Source of the DNA: Actinomycetota bacterium | GTDB lineage: Bacteria > Actinomycetota > Acidimicrobiia > Acidimicrobiales > Iamiaceae | Direction of reading: 5' to 3' | DNA: 64,000 nucleotides | Assembly (NCBI GenBank): GCA_019639075.1 | Contig: JAHBSO010000001.1 | Location: forward strand, 372,001 to 436,000 | Shown: in pieces, positions 7,719 to 16,953 of the stretch | Layout: each line of letters starts with the position of its first letter | How positions within the stretch are numbered: the first letter of the stretch is position 1 | Program-made: the position numbers and the translations under genes | Notes under the pieces: model-generated | What the model was told of the DNA's origin: nothing | The model's database searches: none | What the model saw: the letters and a program-made list of their open reading frames with translations, nothing else

Positions 7719-8909
7719 ATGCCCGAGTTCGCCGTCCCCGACCACGTCCGACCGATCCGGGACCGGGTCCTCGCCTTCGTCGTCGACCTCGTCGAACCGG
7801 CCGAACCGGCGCTCCACGCCGGCGGCGACGAGGCCCGGCGGGTGATGCACGACCTGCAGGCCCGGGCCAAGGCCGACGGGCTGTGGGCGCTCGGCCATCC
7901 GGCGGAGCTCGGCGGGGGCGGGCTGCCGTTCGCCGACTACGTGTACGTCAACGAGGTGCAGGGCCGCAGCGAGTACGGCCAGGTCGCGCTGGGCACCTTC
8001 ACGCTGCAGGACTCGCTGATGCTGCACGCCCATGCCAGCCCGCCCCAGAAGGAGCGCTTCCTGGCCCCGCTGGTGGCCGGCGACATCTCGCCGAGCTTCG
8101 CGATGACCGAGCCGGACGTGGCGTCTTCGGACCCCACGCAGTTGCAGACCTCGGCGGTGCTCGACGGCGACGAGTGGGTGATCAACGGTCGGAAGTGGTT
8201 CACGACCAATGCGGGGAACGCCGCCTACACCACGGTGATGTGCCGGACCGAGCCGGACGCCCCCGACCACTCGGCCTTCTCGATGATCCTCGTGCCGACC
8301 GACACGCCCGGGTACACGATCGTGCGCGACACCCCGGTGCTCGGCATCGACGGCGGCCACTACGAGGTGGTCTACGACGACGTCCGGGTGCCGGCCGACG
8401 CCCTGCTCGGCGACCGTGGCCGGGGCTTCGTGATCGCCCAGGAGCGGCTGGGACCCGGGCGGATCTTCCACTGCATGCGGTGGCTGGGCCAGGCGCAGCG
8501 GGCCTTCGACCTGCTGTGCCGTCGCCTCGTCGAGCGGAAGGCGTTCGGTGGGCCGCTGGCCGACAAGCAGCTCATGCAGCAGCACGTCTTCGACAGCTAC
8601 GCGCAGATCCAGGCCTGCCGGCTGCTCACGCTGCACGCCGCGGCCGCCGTCGACGCCGGTGGCGACGCCCGGGTCGAGATCGGCGCCATCAAGGTCGTCG
8701 GGGCGAAGATGCTCCACGACGTGATCGACCGGGCGATCCAGGCCTACGGGGCCGCCGGGCTCACCGACGACACCCCGCTCAGCCGCATGTACCGGGAGGC
8801 CCGCTTCGCCCGCATCTACGACGGGCCCGACGAGGTCCACGTCCACTCGGTCGCCCGCCGCCTCCTCAAGACCTACCGCGACGGCGGCGCCTGGGACTTC
8901 ACCAGCTGA
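7719..8909 (+). CDS. Acyl-CoA dehydrogenase, ACAD10/11 type
   Basis: 396 residues covering the N-terminal helical, middle beta and C-terminal helical domains of FAD-dependent acyl-CoA dehydrogenases. Visible marks are the flavin-site segment F-A-M-T-E-P-D-V-A-S-S, the W-x-I-N-G-R-K-W strand, R-K-A-F-G in the C-domain and the end block I-Y-D-G-P-D-E-V-H, which is typical of the ACAD10/11 and LvaC branch. That branch removes phosphate from 4-phospho-acyl-CoA or oxidises branched and hydroxylated acyl-CoAs. The gene faces a phosphotransferase of the matching ACAD10/11 N-terminal type with 9 bases between stops, which supports a paired function. The start ATG has a -10-like TAGGGT six bases upstream, so it is probably leaderless. 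Confidence 0.88.
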   Translation: MPEFAVPDHVRPIRDRVLAFVVDLVEPAEPALHAGGDEARRVMHDLQARAKADGLWALGHPAELGGGGLPFADYVYVNEVQGRSEYGQVALGTFTLQDSLMLHAHASPPQKERFLAPLVAGDISPSFAMTEPDVASSDPTQLQTSAVLDGDEWVINGRKWFTTNAGNAAYTTVMCRTEPDAPDHSAFSMILVPTDTPGYTIVRDTPVLGIDGGHYEVVYDDVRVPADALLGDRGRGFVIAQERLGPGRIFHCMRWLGQAQRAFDLLCRRLVERKAFGGPLADKQLMQQHVFDSYAQIQACRLLTLHAAAAVDAGGDARVEIGAIKVVGAKMLHDVIDRAIQAYGAAGLTDDTPLSRMYREARFARIYDGPDEVHVHSVARRLLKTYRDGGAWDFTS

Positions 8910-8918
8910 CCGCCGGCC

Positions 8919-10223
8919 CTACAGCCACTTGGGGTTGGCGACGGCGAGGCGGGCGGTGGCCGCGGCCCGGACCTGGGCCAGGTCGGAGGAGGTGAGCTCG
9001 TCACCCGATCGGATGCGGGCCGCGAGCGCGGCGTCGTCCACCTCGGGCGGCGGCGCGGCGGCCACCGAGGCGGCGAGCTCCCGTTCGACCATCGCAAGCG
9101 CGTTGGTCGCCACCCGCAGGGTGAAGGAGTCGCCCCGTCCCAGCTTCGGCGAGACCCGGTCGGTCAGGTGGTCCCGCACCGCGGCGAGCAGCTCGGCCGC
9201 GGTCGGACGGCCATGGTCGACCACCGGCAGCGACGCGTCCTCCGGGAACGCGGGCACGTCGAGCAGGTCGAGGAGGTCGTGCTCGTTCTCGGCCTGGCGG
9301 CGCCCGATCGCCGCCAGCTCGACCGAGGGGACCGCCCCGCTGAGGTGCCGGTTGGCCTGCACCGCGCAGATCATGCCCCAGCGCAGCGTGCCGGCCACGA
9401 TCCACCAGCGGGCGTGCTCCTCGGAGACGTCGCCGCCCGACGCATCCCGGTAGGCGGCGAGCAGCTCGTCCAGGTCGCCGATGCCGCCCACGACGCCGGC
9501 GCCGCCGAAGCGCCAGGCCCGGACGCACAGCCAGCCGAGGTCCTCGATCGGGTCGCCGAGGTGGGCCAGCTCCCAGTCGAGCACGGCCCGCAACCCGTCA
9601 TCGGGGTCGACGAGCAGGTTGCCCACCCGGAAGTCGCCGTGGACGACCGCCGGCTCGTCGGCCGGGGGACGGTGCTCGTCGAGCCAGCGCAGCGCCAGCT
9701 CGAACGCGGGGAGGACCACCTCCAGGAGGTCGAGTCCGACGCGCAGCTGCTCGACCGGGTCGCCGAGCACGAGCCCGTCGGCCTGATCGGGAGGGATCGA
9801 GTGGATCGCCGCCAGCGCGGCCCCCATCTGGGCGGGAAGGAGGGTTCGGGCGTGCGCGAACTCGTCGTTGCGGACGATCCGCGGCCCGAGCGACTCTCCC
9901 TCGACCCGCCGGGTGACCCGGGCGTCGCCCAGCTCGGCGCACCCGGCGGCATCGACCACGACCTCCGGGATCGGCACGCCGGCCCGGGCCGCGGCGGCGA
10001 GCAAGCGGTCCTCGACCTCGAACGAGGGACCGCTGCGGGCCGCGCCACCGCGGTCGCGCTGGAGGATCAGCGGCGTGCGCGAGCCGTCGGCGGCGACGGC
10101 CTCGAACGACCAGGTCTCGCGTGATGCCCCCGCGGTGAGGCGGGTGAGCGCGTCGACCTCGACGGGACCGAGCGCGGTCGAGACGATCGCGGCGAGCTGG
10201 AGGGACAGGTCGGTGGCGTCCAC
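8919..10223 (-). CDS. Aminoglycoside-phosphotransferase-fold kinase, ACAD10/LvaA type
   Basis: 434 residues with the APH kinase fold: H195-G-D197 in V-V-H-G-D-F-R-V-G-N is the catalytic loop and D216 in V-L-D-W-E-L-A-H-L-G-D-P is the metal-binding aspartate. The W-L-C-V-R-A-W-R-F-G segment is characteristic of the ACAD10-like APH subfamily. In vertebrate ACAD10/11 this domain is fused to an acyl-CoA dehydrogenase, and in Pseudomonas LvaA it phosphorylates 4-hydroxyacyl-CoA. The convergent neighbour is just such a dehydrogenase, so a 4-hydroxy-acid breakdown step is likely. A C-terminal extension of about 100 residues is helical. The start is GTG with TACGAT (10232-10237) upstream. Confidence 0.82.
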   Translation of the reverse strand: MDATDLSLQLAAIVSTALGPVEVDALTRLTAGASRETWSFEAVAADGSRTPLILQRDRGGAARSGPSFEVEDRLLAAAARAGVPIPEVVVDAAGCAELGDARVTRRVEGESLGPRIVRNDEFAHARTLLPAQMGAALAAIHSIPPDQADGLVLGDPVEQLRVGLDLLEVVLPAFELALRWLDEHRPPADEPAVVHGDFRVGNLLVDPDDGLRAVLDWELAHLGDPIEDLGWLCVRAWRFGGAGVVGGIGDLDELLAAYRDASGGDVSEEHARWWIVAGTLRWGMICAVQANRHLSGAVPSVELAAIGRRQAENEHDLLDLLDVPAFPEDASLPVVDHGRPTAAELLAAVRDHLTDRVSPKLGRGDSFTLRVATNALAMVERELAASVAAAPPPEVDDAALAARIRSGDELTSSDLAQVRAAATARLAVANPKWL

Positions 10224-10245
10224 GGGCCGGGATCGTAGGACCGGA

Positions 10246-10719
10246 TCAGCGCTCGCGGTTCAGCGCGGCTCGGAGCGCCTCGTACGCGGCCTTCGGGTCC
10301 TCGACGCCGAGCACCAGGAAGCGGTAGCGCTCACCGGTCAGCTCGATCACGAGCACCTCCTTGTGTCGACCGACCATCCAGAGCGACTTCTCGCCCTTCG
10401 ACCGGAACGTGCCCGCGGTCATGATCCCGGGGAGGTTGGTACCGGGCGACCGGAAGCCCTTGTGCAGCTCGCGGGTCGGCGACACGCCGACGTCGACGAC
10501 CGACGACAGCGGGCAGTCGATCCCCCGGCTGAGGGCCCAGACCCGGACCAGGCCGACGGGGCGGACGAGGAGCCGGTCGTCGGGGCTCACGCCCACGGCG
10601 GCCAGCTGCGGACCGGCGAAGCTGGTGGCGACGACCCCGCCGAGGACGAGCACGACCAGCGCGGCCACCCAGCTCCACCAGGGCGGCCACGAGAGGGCCA
10701 GGATCGACGCGTCGAGCAA
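10246..10719 (-). CDS. Small membrane-anchored protein of PH-like type
   Basis: 157 residues: a tryptophan-rich N-terminal transmembrane helix (about 11-33) followed by a compact beta-rich domain that resembles bacterial PH-like domains, with strands around V-R-P-V-G-L-V-R-V-W and Y-R-F-L-V-L-G-V-E-D-P and a C-terminal helix. The H-K-G-F-R-S-P-G-T-N-L-P-G segment is the most conserved-looking part. It starts with TTG 4 bases after the class I fumarase stop, with GGAG upstream, so it is probably translated from the fumarase message. No function can be assigned. Confidence 0.6.
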   Translation of the reverse strand: MLDASILALSWPPWWSWVAALVVLVLGGVVATSFAGPQLAAVGVSPDDRLLVRPVGLVRVWALSRGIDCPLSSVVDVGVSPTRELHKGFRSPGTNLPGIMTAGTFRSKGEKSLWMVGRHKEVLVIELTGERYRFLVLGVEDPKAAYEALRAALNRER

Positions 10720-10722
10720 CGG

Positions 10723-12363
10723 TCAGGAGCTCCGGCCGAGCGACACCGGCGTGGTGACCTCGGCGAAGAAGTCGTGGCCCTTGTCGTCGACGACGATGAA
10801 GGCCGGGAAGTCCTCGACCTCGATGCGCCACACCGCCTCCATGCCCAGCTCCGGGTACTCCAGGACCTCGACCTTGCGGATGCAGTCCTGGGCCAGGCGG
10901 GCGGCCGGGCCACCGATCGAGCCGAGGTAGAAGCCGCCGTGGGCCGCACACGCGTCGGTCACCTGCTGGGAGCGGTTGCCCTTGGCCAGCATGACGAGCG
11001 AGCCGCCCTCGGCCTGGAAGCGCTCCACGTAGGAGTCCATGCGCCCGGCGGTGGTGGGGCCGAAGCTGCCCGACGCGTAGCCCTCGGGGGTCTTGGCCGG
11101 GCCGGCGTAGTACACGGGGTGGTCCCGCAGGTACTGCGGCATCTCGCCGCCGGCGTCGAGCAGCTCGGCGATCTTGGCGTGGGCGATGTCGCGGGCCACC
11201 ACGACGGTGCCGTTGAGCGACAGCCGGGTCTTCACCGGGTACTTGGTGAGCTCGGCGCGGATCTCGTCCATGGGCCGGTCGAGGTCGATCGACACGACGT
11301 CGCCGCCGAGCTCGTCGCTCGTGACCTCGGGGAGGAACTGGGCGGGGTGTCGCTCCAGGTCCTCCAGGAACACGCCCTCGGCGGTGATCTTGCCGAGGGC
11401 CTGGCGGTCGGCCGAGCAGGACACGGCGATCGCCACCGGGCAGGAGGCGCCGTGGCGGGGGAGGCGGACGACCCGCACGTCGTGGCAGAAGTACTTGCCG
11501 CCGAACTGGGCGCCGATCCCGAACCGCTGGGTGAGCCCGAGCACCTCGGCCTCCATCTCGAGGTCCCGGAAGCCGTGCCCGAGCGCCGAGCCCTCGGTGG
11601 GCAGGGTGTCGAGGTAGCGGGTGGAGGCGAGCTTGGCGGTCTCCAGCGCGAACTCGGCAGACGTGCCGCCGATCACCACGGCGAGGTGGTACGGCGGGCA
11701 GGCGGAGGTGCCGAGGAGCCGCAGCTTGTCGTCGAGGAACTTCGCGAGGCTGGCCGGGTTGAGGACCGCCTTGGTCTCCTGGAACAGGAAGCTCTTGTTG
11801 GCCGAGCCGCCGCCCTTGGCCATGAACAGGAACTTGTAGGCGTCGCCGTCGATGGCGCTGATCTTGATCTCGCCCGGGAGGTTGGTGCCGGTGTTCTTCT
11901 CGTCCCAGAGGGTCAGCGGTGCCATCTGCGAGTACCGAAGGTTGTCCTTGGCGTAGGTCTCGAAGATGCCTTTGGCGATGGCTTCCTCGTCGCCGCCGCC
12001 CGTGAGCACGAACTGCCCCTTCTTGCCCTTCACGATCGCGGTGCCGGTGTCCTGGCACATCGGCAGCACGCCACCGGCGGCGATGTTGGCGTTCTTCAGC
12101 AGGTCGAGGGCGACGAAGCGGTCGTTGGCCGACGCCTCCGGGTCGTCGAGGATGCGCCGGAGCTGGGCCAGGTGGCCGCTGCGCAGGTAGTGGGCGATGT
12201 CGTGCATCGCCTCGGCGGTCAGCGCGGTGAGCACGTGCGGCTCGACCTGCACGAAGGTGTGGCCGGCGGCCTCGACGGTGGAGACGCCGTCGACGTCCAG
12301 CTTGCGGTAGGTGGTGGCGTCCGGCCCCAGCGGGAGCAGCTCGGAGAAGGTGAAGTCGGTCAT
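10723..12363 (-). CDS. fumA: Fumarate hydratase class I (iron-sulfur)
   Basis: 546 residues, the same size as homodimeric class I fumarases (E. coli FumA, 548). The N-terminal half has L-P-M-C-Q-D-T-G-T, carrying one of the cysteines for the [4Fe-4S] cluster, and the later G-T-S-A-C-P-P-Y-H and V-S-C-S-A-D segments fit the rest of the active site. It interconverts fumarate and malate in the TCA cycle and is oxygen-sensitive. I choose ATG 12363 instead of the in-frame GTG 12369 because TAGCCT at 12372-12377 sits 8 bases before that ATG but only 2 before the GTG. A class II enzyme is encoded at 22648-24063. The cluster would be supplied by the suf genes at the end of the window. Confidence 0.9.
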   Translation of the reverse strand: MTDFTFSELLPLGPDATTYRKLDVDGVSTVEAAGHTFVQVEPHVLTALTAEAMHDIAHYLRSGHLAQLRRILDDPEASANDRFVALDLLKNANIAAGGVLPMCQDTGTAIVKGKKGQFVLTGGGDEEAIAKGIFETYAKDNLRYSQMAPLTLWDEKNTGTNLPGEIKISAIDGDAYKFLFMAKGGGSANKSFLFQETKAVLNPASLAKFLDDKLRLLGTSACPPYHLAVVIGGTSAEFALETAKLASTRYLDTLPTEGSALGHGFRDLEMEAEVLGLTQRFGIGAQFGGKYFCHDVRVVRLPRHGASCPVAIAVSCSADRQALGKITAEGVFLEDLERHPAQFLPEVTSDELGGDVVSIDLDRPMDEIRAELTKYPVKTRLSLNGTVVVARDIAHAKIAELLDAGGEMPQYLRDHPVYYAGPAKTPEGYASGSFGPTTAGRMDSYVERFQAEGGSLVMLAKGNRSQQVTDACAAHGGFYLGSIGGPAARLAQDCIRKVEVLEYPELGMEAVWRIEVEDFPAFIVVDDKGHDFFAEVTTPVSLGRSS

Positions 12364-12385
12364 CGCCACCGAGGCTACGGCGCGC

Positions 12386-12991
12386 TCAGCAGAGGTTCCG
12401 GATCGCGTCGAGGTAGATGCGGCTCAGCTCCTCGCGGCCCTTCGCGTTGGGGTGCACGCCGTCGTCGGGCACGTAGGCGTCGGGGTCGGAGGCCACCAGT
12501 TTCCGCCACTCGTCCACGAGGTGGATCGACGGGTGCTTTCGGGCCTCGGCGCGGGCCCGTTCGTTCCACCGGTCGACCAGCTCGGTGCGCAGCGGGACCG
12601 GCGGCAGCTCCAACCAGATCGCGCAGTCGAACTTGCCGGCCAGGGTCATGATCTCGCCGAGCGCCGGGGACTCCACGTCGTCGTGGAGCACGTCGTTGTA
12701 CCCGATGAGCATGGCGACCTGTTCGAGGGGATCGCCGTCCGCCTCGCGCTCCTCGACCGCCTGCTTGAAGATGGGCAGCAGGTCGGCGGAGGTGAAGCCG
12801 GGACGGGCGTAGTAGGCGGGGTGCTTCGCGCCGAGGTCGCCGTTGAGGTCGTCGAGGGACAGGAAGGTCACCGAGTCGCCGACGAACATGACGCCGTCGG
12901 CGACCTCGGCGGGCTTCATCCACCACCACACGGCACCGGCCACCACTGCCACCGCCACGACCGCGCCAACGATCTTCGCACCCCTGCTCAA
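12386..12991 (-). CDS. Membrane-anchored SGNH/GDSL hydrolase
   Basis: 201 residues. A TTG start at 12991 is chosen because AGGAGG lies 7 bases upstream. Residues 6-24 form a signal anchor. The SGNH blocks follow: G-D-S-V at 38-41 with S40 as nucleophile, the G-Y-N-D block with the oxyanion asparagine, and D-D-G-V-H-P-N near the C-terminus giving the D-x-x-H catalytic pair. The enzyme should face outward and hydrolyse an ester, perhaps on cell-wall sugars or lipids. It is compact for the family, and no binding module is present. It diverges from hrpA with 75 bases between start codons. Confidence 0.8.
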   Translation of the reverse strand: MSRGAKIVGAVVAVAVVAGAVWWWMKPAEVADGVMFVGDSVTFLSLDDLNGDLGAKHPAYYARPGFTSADLLPIFKQAVEEREADGDPLEQVAMLIGYNDVLHDDVESPALGEIMTLAGKFDCAIWLELPPVPLRTELVDRWNERARAEARKHPSIHLVDEWRKLVASDPDAYVPDDGVHPNAKGREELSRIYLDAIRNLC

Positions 12992-13066
12992 ACCCGGACC
13001 TCCTGGTCCTCGACGCCGCCGCGACCCTAACCAGCGGCGGCGTGCCGGAAGGGGAGGAGGCGGCCG

Positions 13067-16000
13067 GTGGACGAGGCCGTAGCGTTGGACGCTGCCATGG
13101 CCGCACCCGACCTCACCATCAGCTACCCCGACGCGCTGCCGATCTCGGCCCGGCGCGACGAGCTGCTGGCCGCGCTGCGCGAGCACCAGGTCGTGATCGT
13201 GGCCGGCGAGACCGGGTCGGGGAAGAGCACCCAGCTCCCGAAGCTGCTGCTGGAGGCGGGGCGGGGCCGCGAGGGGCTGATCGGCCACACCCAGCCCCGT
13301 CGGGTCGCGGCCCGCACCATCGCCGCACGGGTGGCCGAGGAGCTCGGCACCGAGGTCGGGGGTGCCGTCGGCTTCGCGGTGCGCTTCGACGACCGGGTCG
13401 GGGCCGACACCGCCATCAAGGTGATGACCGACGGCATCCTCCTCGCCGAGCTCCAGCGAGACCACCTCCTGCGCCGCTACGACGCCCTGATCATCGACGA
13501 GGCCCACGAGCGCAGCCTCAACATCGACTTCCTCCTCGGCTACCTCAAACGGCTCCTGCCGGAGCGCCCCGACCTGACGCTGGTGATCACCTCGGCCACC
13601 ATCGACACCGAACGGTTCGCCGAGCACTTCGACGACGCGCCGGTCGTGACGGTGTCCGGTCGGACCTTCCCGGTGGAGGTGCGCTACCGGCCGTTCGGTG
13701 CCGTGCACGACGCCGAGGAGGGCGACGACGTCATCGACGACGACCGCGATCAGGTCACCGCGGTGTGCGACGCCGTCGCCGAGCTGGCGCGGGAGGGCCG
13801 GGGCGACGTCCTCGTGTTCCTGAGCGGCGAACGGGAGATCCACGACACCGCCGACGAGTTGGCCGCGAGGGTGGACGCCGACACGGAGGTGCTCCCGCTC
13901 TACGCCCGGCTGTCCGCCGGCGAGCAGCAGCGCGTGTTCGCCCCGCACCGCAAGCGGCGGGTCGTGCTGGCCACCAACGTCGCCGAGACCTCGCTGACCG
14001 TTCCCGGGGTGCGCTACGTCGTCGACGCCGGCACCGCCCGGATCTCCCGCTACAGCCACCGCCTGAAGGTGCAGCGCCTGCCGATCGAGAAGATCAGCCA
14101 GGCCTCCGCGAACCAGCGGGCCGGTCGGTGCGGGCGCGTGGCCCCCGGCATCTGCATCCGCCTCTACGCCGAGGACGACTTCGACGCCCGGCCCGAGTTC
14201 ACCGACCCGGAGATCCAGCGCACCAACCTGGCGTCGGTCATCCTCCAGATGCTCAACCTCGGCCTCGGCGACATCGAGTCGTTCCCGTTCCTCGACCCGC
14301 CGGACCACCGGGCGATCAAGGACGGGCTGACGCTCCTCGACGAGCTGGGGGCACTCGACGGCGACCCGGCCGACCCCGACGCGCCCCGCCGGCTCACCCC
14401 GACCGGACGCAAGCTGGTCCGCCTGCCGATCGACCCCCGCCTCGGGCGGATGGTGTTGGAGGCCGACCGGCTCGGCAGCGTGCGCGAGGTGCTGATCATC
14501 GCCGCCGCGCTGTCGGTGCAGGACCCCCGGGAGCGCCCGGCCGAGCACCGCCAGGCCGCCGACGAGCTGCACCGCCGGTTCCGGGCGCCGGGGTCGGACC
14601 TCCTCGCCCTCGTCAACCTGTGGGACCACCTCGAGGAGCGGAGCCGCGAGCTGTCGGGCAACCGCTTCCGCCGGGAGTGCCGCGACGAGTACCTCAACCA
14701 CCTGCGGATCCGGGAGTGGCGCGACCTCGTACGGCAGGTGGCCCGGGCCGCGAAGCAGGTCGGCATCTCCGGCACCGACGTGCGCGCCACCGAGGAAAGG
14801 GCCCATCCCGACCACGTCCACCGGGCGCTGCTGGCCGGGTTGCTGTCGCAGATCGGCATGAAGGAGCGCGAGGGCCGCGAGTACCGGGGCGCGCGCAACG
14901 CCCGGTTCCAGCTCGCGTTCGACTCGGCCCTGGCCCGCAAGCCCCCGGCGTGGGTGCTCGTCGCCGAGCTCGTCGAGACCAACCGGTTGTGGGGCCGTCG
15001 GGCCGCCTCGATCGACCCGGCCTGGGCCGAGGAGCTGGCGCCGCACCTCGTGAAGCGGTCCCACGGCGACCCCAGGTGGGACGACCGGTCCGGTCGCGCC
15101 GTCACCGACGAGCGGGTCACCCTGCACGGCCTACCCCTCGTGACCGGGCGCCGGGTCGGCTACGACCGGGTCGACCGGGCCGAGGCCCGCGACCTGTTCG
15201 TCGAGCACGCGCTGGTGCGGCGCGAGTGGCCGTCCCGGCACGCCTTCCTCGCCGACAACGACCGGTTCGTGGCCGAGATCGACGACCTGGGCGACCGGTT
15301 GCGCCGCACCGACCTGTTCGACGACGCCACCCGCTTCCGCTTCTACGACCGCCGGCTCCCCGAGGGCATCGTGTCGGGCCGCCACTTCGACCGGTGGTGG
15401 AAGCAGGCCCGTCGCGACCGTCCCGACCTGCTCACCATGTCCGCCGCCGACCTGGCCGAGGATGGCATCGACTACGACGCGGCCGACTTCCCCGACACCT
15501 GGCGCCAGGGCGACATCGAGCTGCCGGTCACCTACCGCTACGACCCCGGCGCCGACCTCGACGGGGTCACGGTCCACGTGCCGATGTCGCTCCTCAACCG
15601 GCTGGAACCCTGGGACTTCGACTGGCAGGTCCCCGGGATGCGACGGGAGCTGGTGGAGGCGCTGATCACCTCCGCACCGAAGGCGGTTCGCCGGCACCTC
15701 ACGCCCCTGGCCGACACCGCCCGGGACGTCGCCGCTGTCATCCGGTTCGAGGACCGGGCGCTGGCCGAGGTGCTGGCCGACCGGCTCACCGAGCGGGCGG
15801 GCGTCGAGGTGCGGGCCGACGACCTCGACGTCACCCGTGTGCCGCCGCACCTGCGCATCACCTTCGCGGTGCACGACGGCGACGAGGTCGGTGGTGCGGA
15901 GGTCGTGGCCATCGGGAAGGACCTCGACGCGGTGCGCGACCTCGTCGGCGGCCGGGTGCGCGCCGCGATCGCCAGGGCCAACGCCTCGATCGAACGGTCC

Positions 16001-16903
16001 GGGATCACCCGCTGGGACCTCGGCGACCTGCCCCCGACGGTGCGCTCCACCGGGCCCGACGGCCACGACGTGGTCGGCTACCCGGCACTGCTCGACGAGG
16101 GCGACTCGGTCGCGGTCAAGGTGTTCTCCCGCCCCGAGATCGCGGCCCGCATCCACCCGTCGGGCCTCCGCCGCCTGGTGCTCCTGAACGTGACCGTCGG
16201 GGTCCGTGGGCTGGAGAAGGACGTCCCCAACGCCGTGCGGCTCGCGCTGGCTGCCGTGGACGGCCTCTCGCTCGGCGGGCTGCTCCGCGACGTGATCGGC
16301 GCGGCCGCCAACCGGGTGGTGGTGGAGCAGACCGCCGAGCACGGCGACGTCCGCGACGCCACGTCATTCGATGCGTTGCTCGACCGGGCCCGGCGCGACC
16401 TCCGTCCGATCGCGTCGCGCGCGCTCGCCGACGCCGGCGAGGTGCTGCTCGCCGCATCGGCCGTCGCCGCCCGCCTCGACCGCCTGGAGGCAGCGCCCCT
16501 CGACGGGGTCGCCGGCGAGCACCTGGCCGCCTCGCTCGCCGATGCCCGGGCCCAGTTCGGCCGTCTCGTCCGACCCGGGTTCGTGGCGTCCTCGGGCACC
16601 GAGCGGCTGGACGACGTGGCCCGGTACCTCCGGGCGCTCGAACGGCGGCTCGACAAGCTCCCGGAGTCGCCGCGACGCGACCAGCTCGACCTGGTCGAGG
16701 TGGCTGCGGTCGAGCGCTACTACGGCCAGCTCCTCGACGCGCTCACGGCGAGCCAGGTCACCCCGAAGGTCGTCGAGACCGGGTGGCTGCTCGAGGAGCT
16801 CCGGGTCGCGGTGTTCGCCCAGTCGGTGGGGGCGAAGGGCTCGGTCAGCCCCAAGAAGCTCCGCAAGCGCATCGACGACCTCTTCGCCGGCAACCTCGAC
16901 TGA
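13067..16903 (+). CDS. hrpA: ATP-dependent RNA helicase HrpA
   Basis: 1278 residues, close to E. coli HrpA (1300). Walker A is G-E-T-G-S-G-K-S-T at 47-55, the DEAH box is at 144-147, and S-A-T with later Q-R-A-G-R-C-G-R complete the DEAH/RHA helicase core. It is followed by the HA2 winged-helix/ratchet part, an OB-fold and the long DUF3418 C-terminal region found only in bacterial HrpA. The enzyme remodels RNA and has been tied to rescue of collided ribosomes in E. coli. The GTG start has AGGAGG 6 bases upstream; ATG 13097 has no Shine-Dalgarno sequence. It probably forms a single-gene unit. Confidence 0.93.
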   Translation: MDEAVALDAAMAAPDLTISYPDALPISARRDELLAALREHQVVIVAGETGSGKSTQLPKLLLEAGRGREGLIGHTQPRRVAARTIAARVAEELGTEVGGAVGFAVRFDDRVGADTAIKVMTDGILLAELQRDHLLRRYDALIIDEAHERSLNIDFLLGYLKRLLPERPDLTLVITSATIDTERFAEHFDDAPVVTVSGRTFPVEVRYRPFGAVHDAEEGDDVIDDDRDQVTAVCDAVAELAREGRGDVLVFLSGEREIHDTADELAARVDADTEVLPLYARLSAGEQQRVFAPHRKRRVVLATNVAETSLTVPGVRYVVDAGTARISRYSHRLKVQRLPIEKISQASANQRAGRCGRVAPGICIRLYAEDDFDARPEFTDPEIQRTNLASVILQMLNLGLGDIESFPFLDPPDHRAIKDGLTLLDELGALDGDPADPDAPRRLTPTGRKLVRLPIDPRLGRMVLEADRLGSVREVLIIAAALSVQDPRERPAEHRQAADELHRRFRAPGSDLLALVNLWDHLEERSRELSGNRFRRECRDEYLNHLRIREWRDLVRQVARAAKQVGISGTDVRATEERAHPDHVHRALLAGLLSQIGMKEREGREYRGARNARFQLAFDSALARKPPAWVLVAELVETNRLWGRRAASIDPAWAEELAPHLVKRSHGDPRWDDRSGRAVTDERVTLHGLPLVTGRRVGYDRVDRAEARDLFVEHALVRREWPSRHAFLADNDRFVAEIDDLGDRLRRTDLFDDATRFRFYDRRLPEGIVSGRHFDRWWKQARRDRPDLLTMSAADLAEDGIDYDAADFPDTWRQGDIELPVTYRYDPGADLDGVTVHVPMSLLNRLEPWDFDWQVPGMRRELVEALITSAPKAVRRHLTPLADTARDVAAVIRFEDRALAEVLADRLTERAGVEVRADDLDVTRVPPHLRITFAVHDGDEVGGAEVVAIGKDLDAVRDLVGGRVRAAIARANASIERSGITRWDLGDLPPTVRSTGPDGHDVVGYPALLDEGDSVAVKVFSRPEIAARIHPSGLRRLVLLNVTVGVRGLEKDVPNAVRLALAAVDGLSLGGLLRDVIGAAANRVVVEQTAEHGDVRDATSFDALLDRARRDLRPIASRALADAGEVLLAASAVAARLDRLEAAPLDGVAGEHLAASLADARAQFGRLVRPGFVASSGTERLDDVARYLRALERRLDKLPESPRRDQLDLVEVAAVERYYGQLLDALTASQVTPKVVETGWLLEELRVAVFAQSVGAKGSVSPKKLRKRIDDLFAGNLD

Positions 16904-16927
16904 CCTTCCGAGTTTCTTCCGTTCCTT

Positions 16928-16949
16928 GAGCGAGCGCAGCGAGTCGAAA
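16928..16949. repeat. Short element also seen at 25463-25489
   Basis: GAGCGAGCGCAGCGAGTCGA followed by AA lies between the convergent hrpA and LLM genes. Its reverse complement recurs, slightly expanded, at the head of the 37-bp tandem repeat near 25463. Such elements are often seen between genes in high-GC actinobacteria. Confidence 0.5.
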
Positions 16950-16953
16950 GGCC

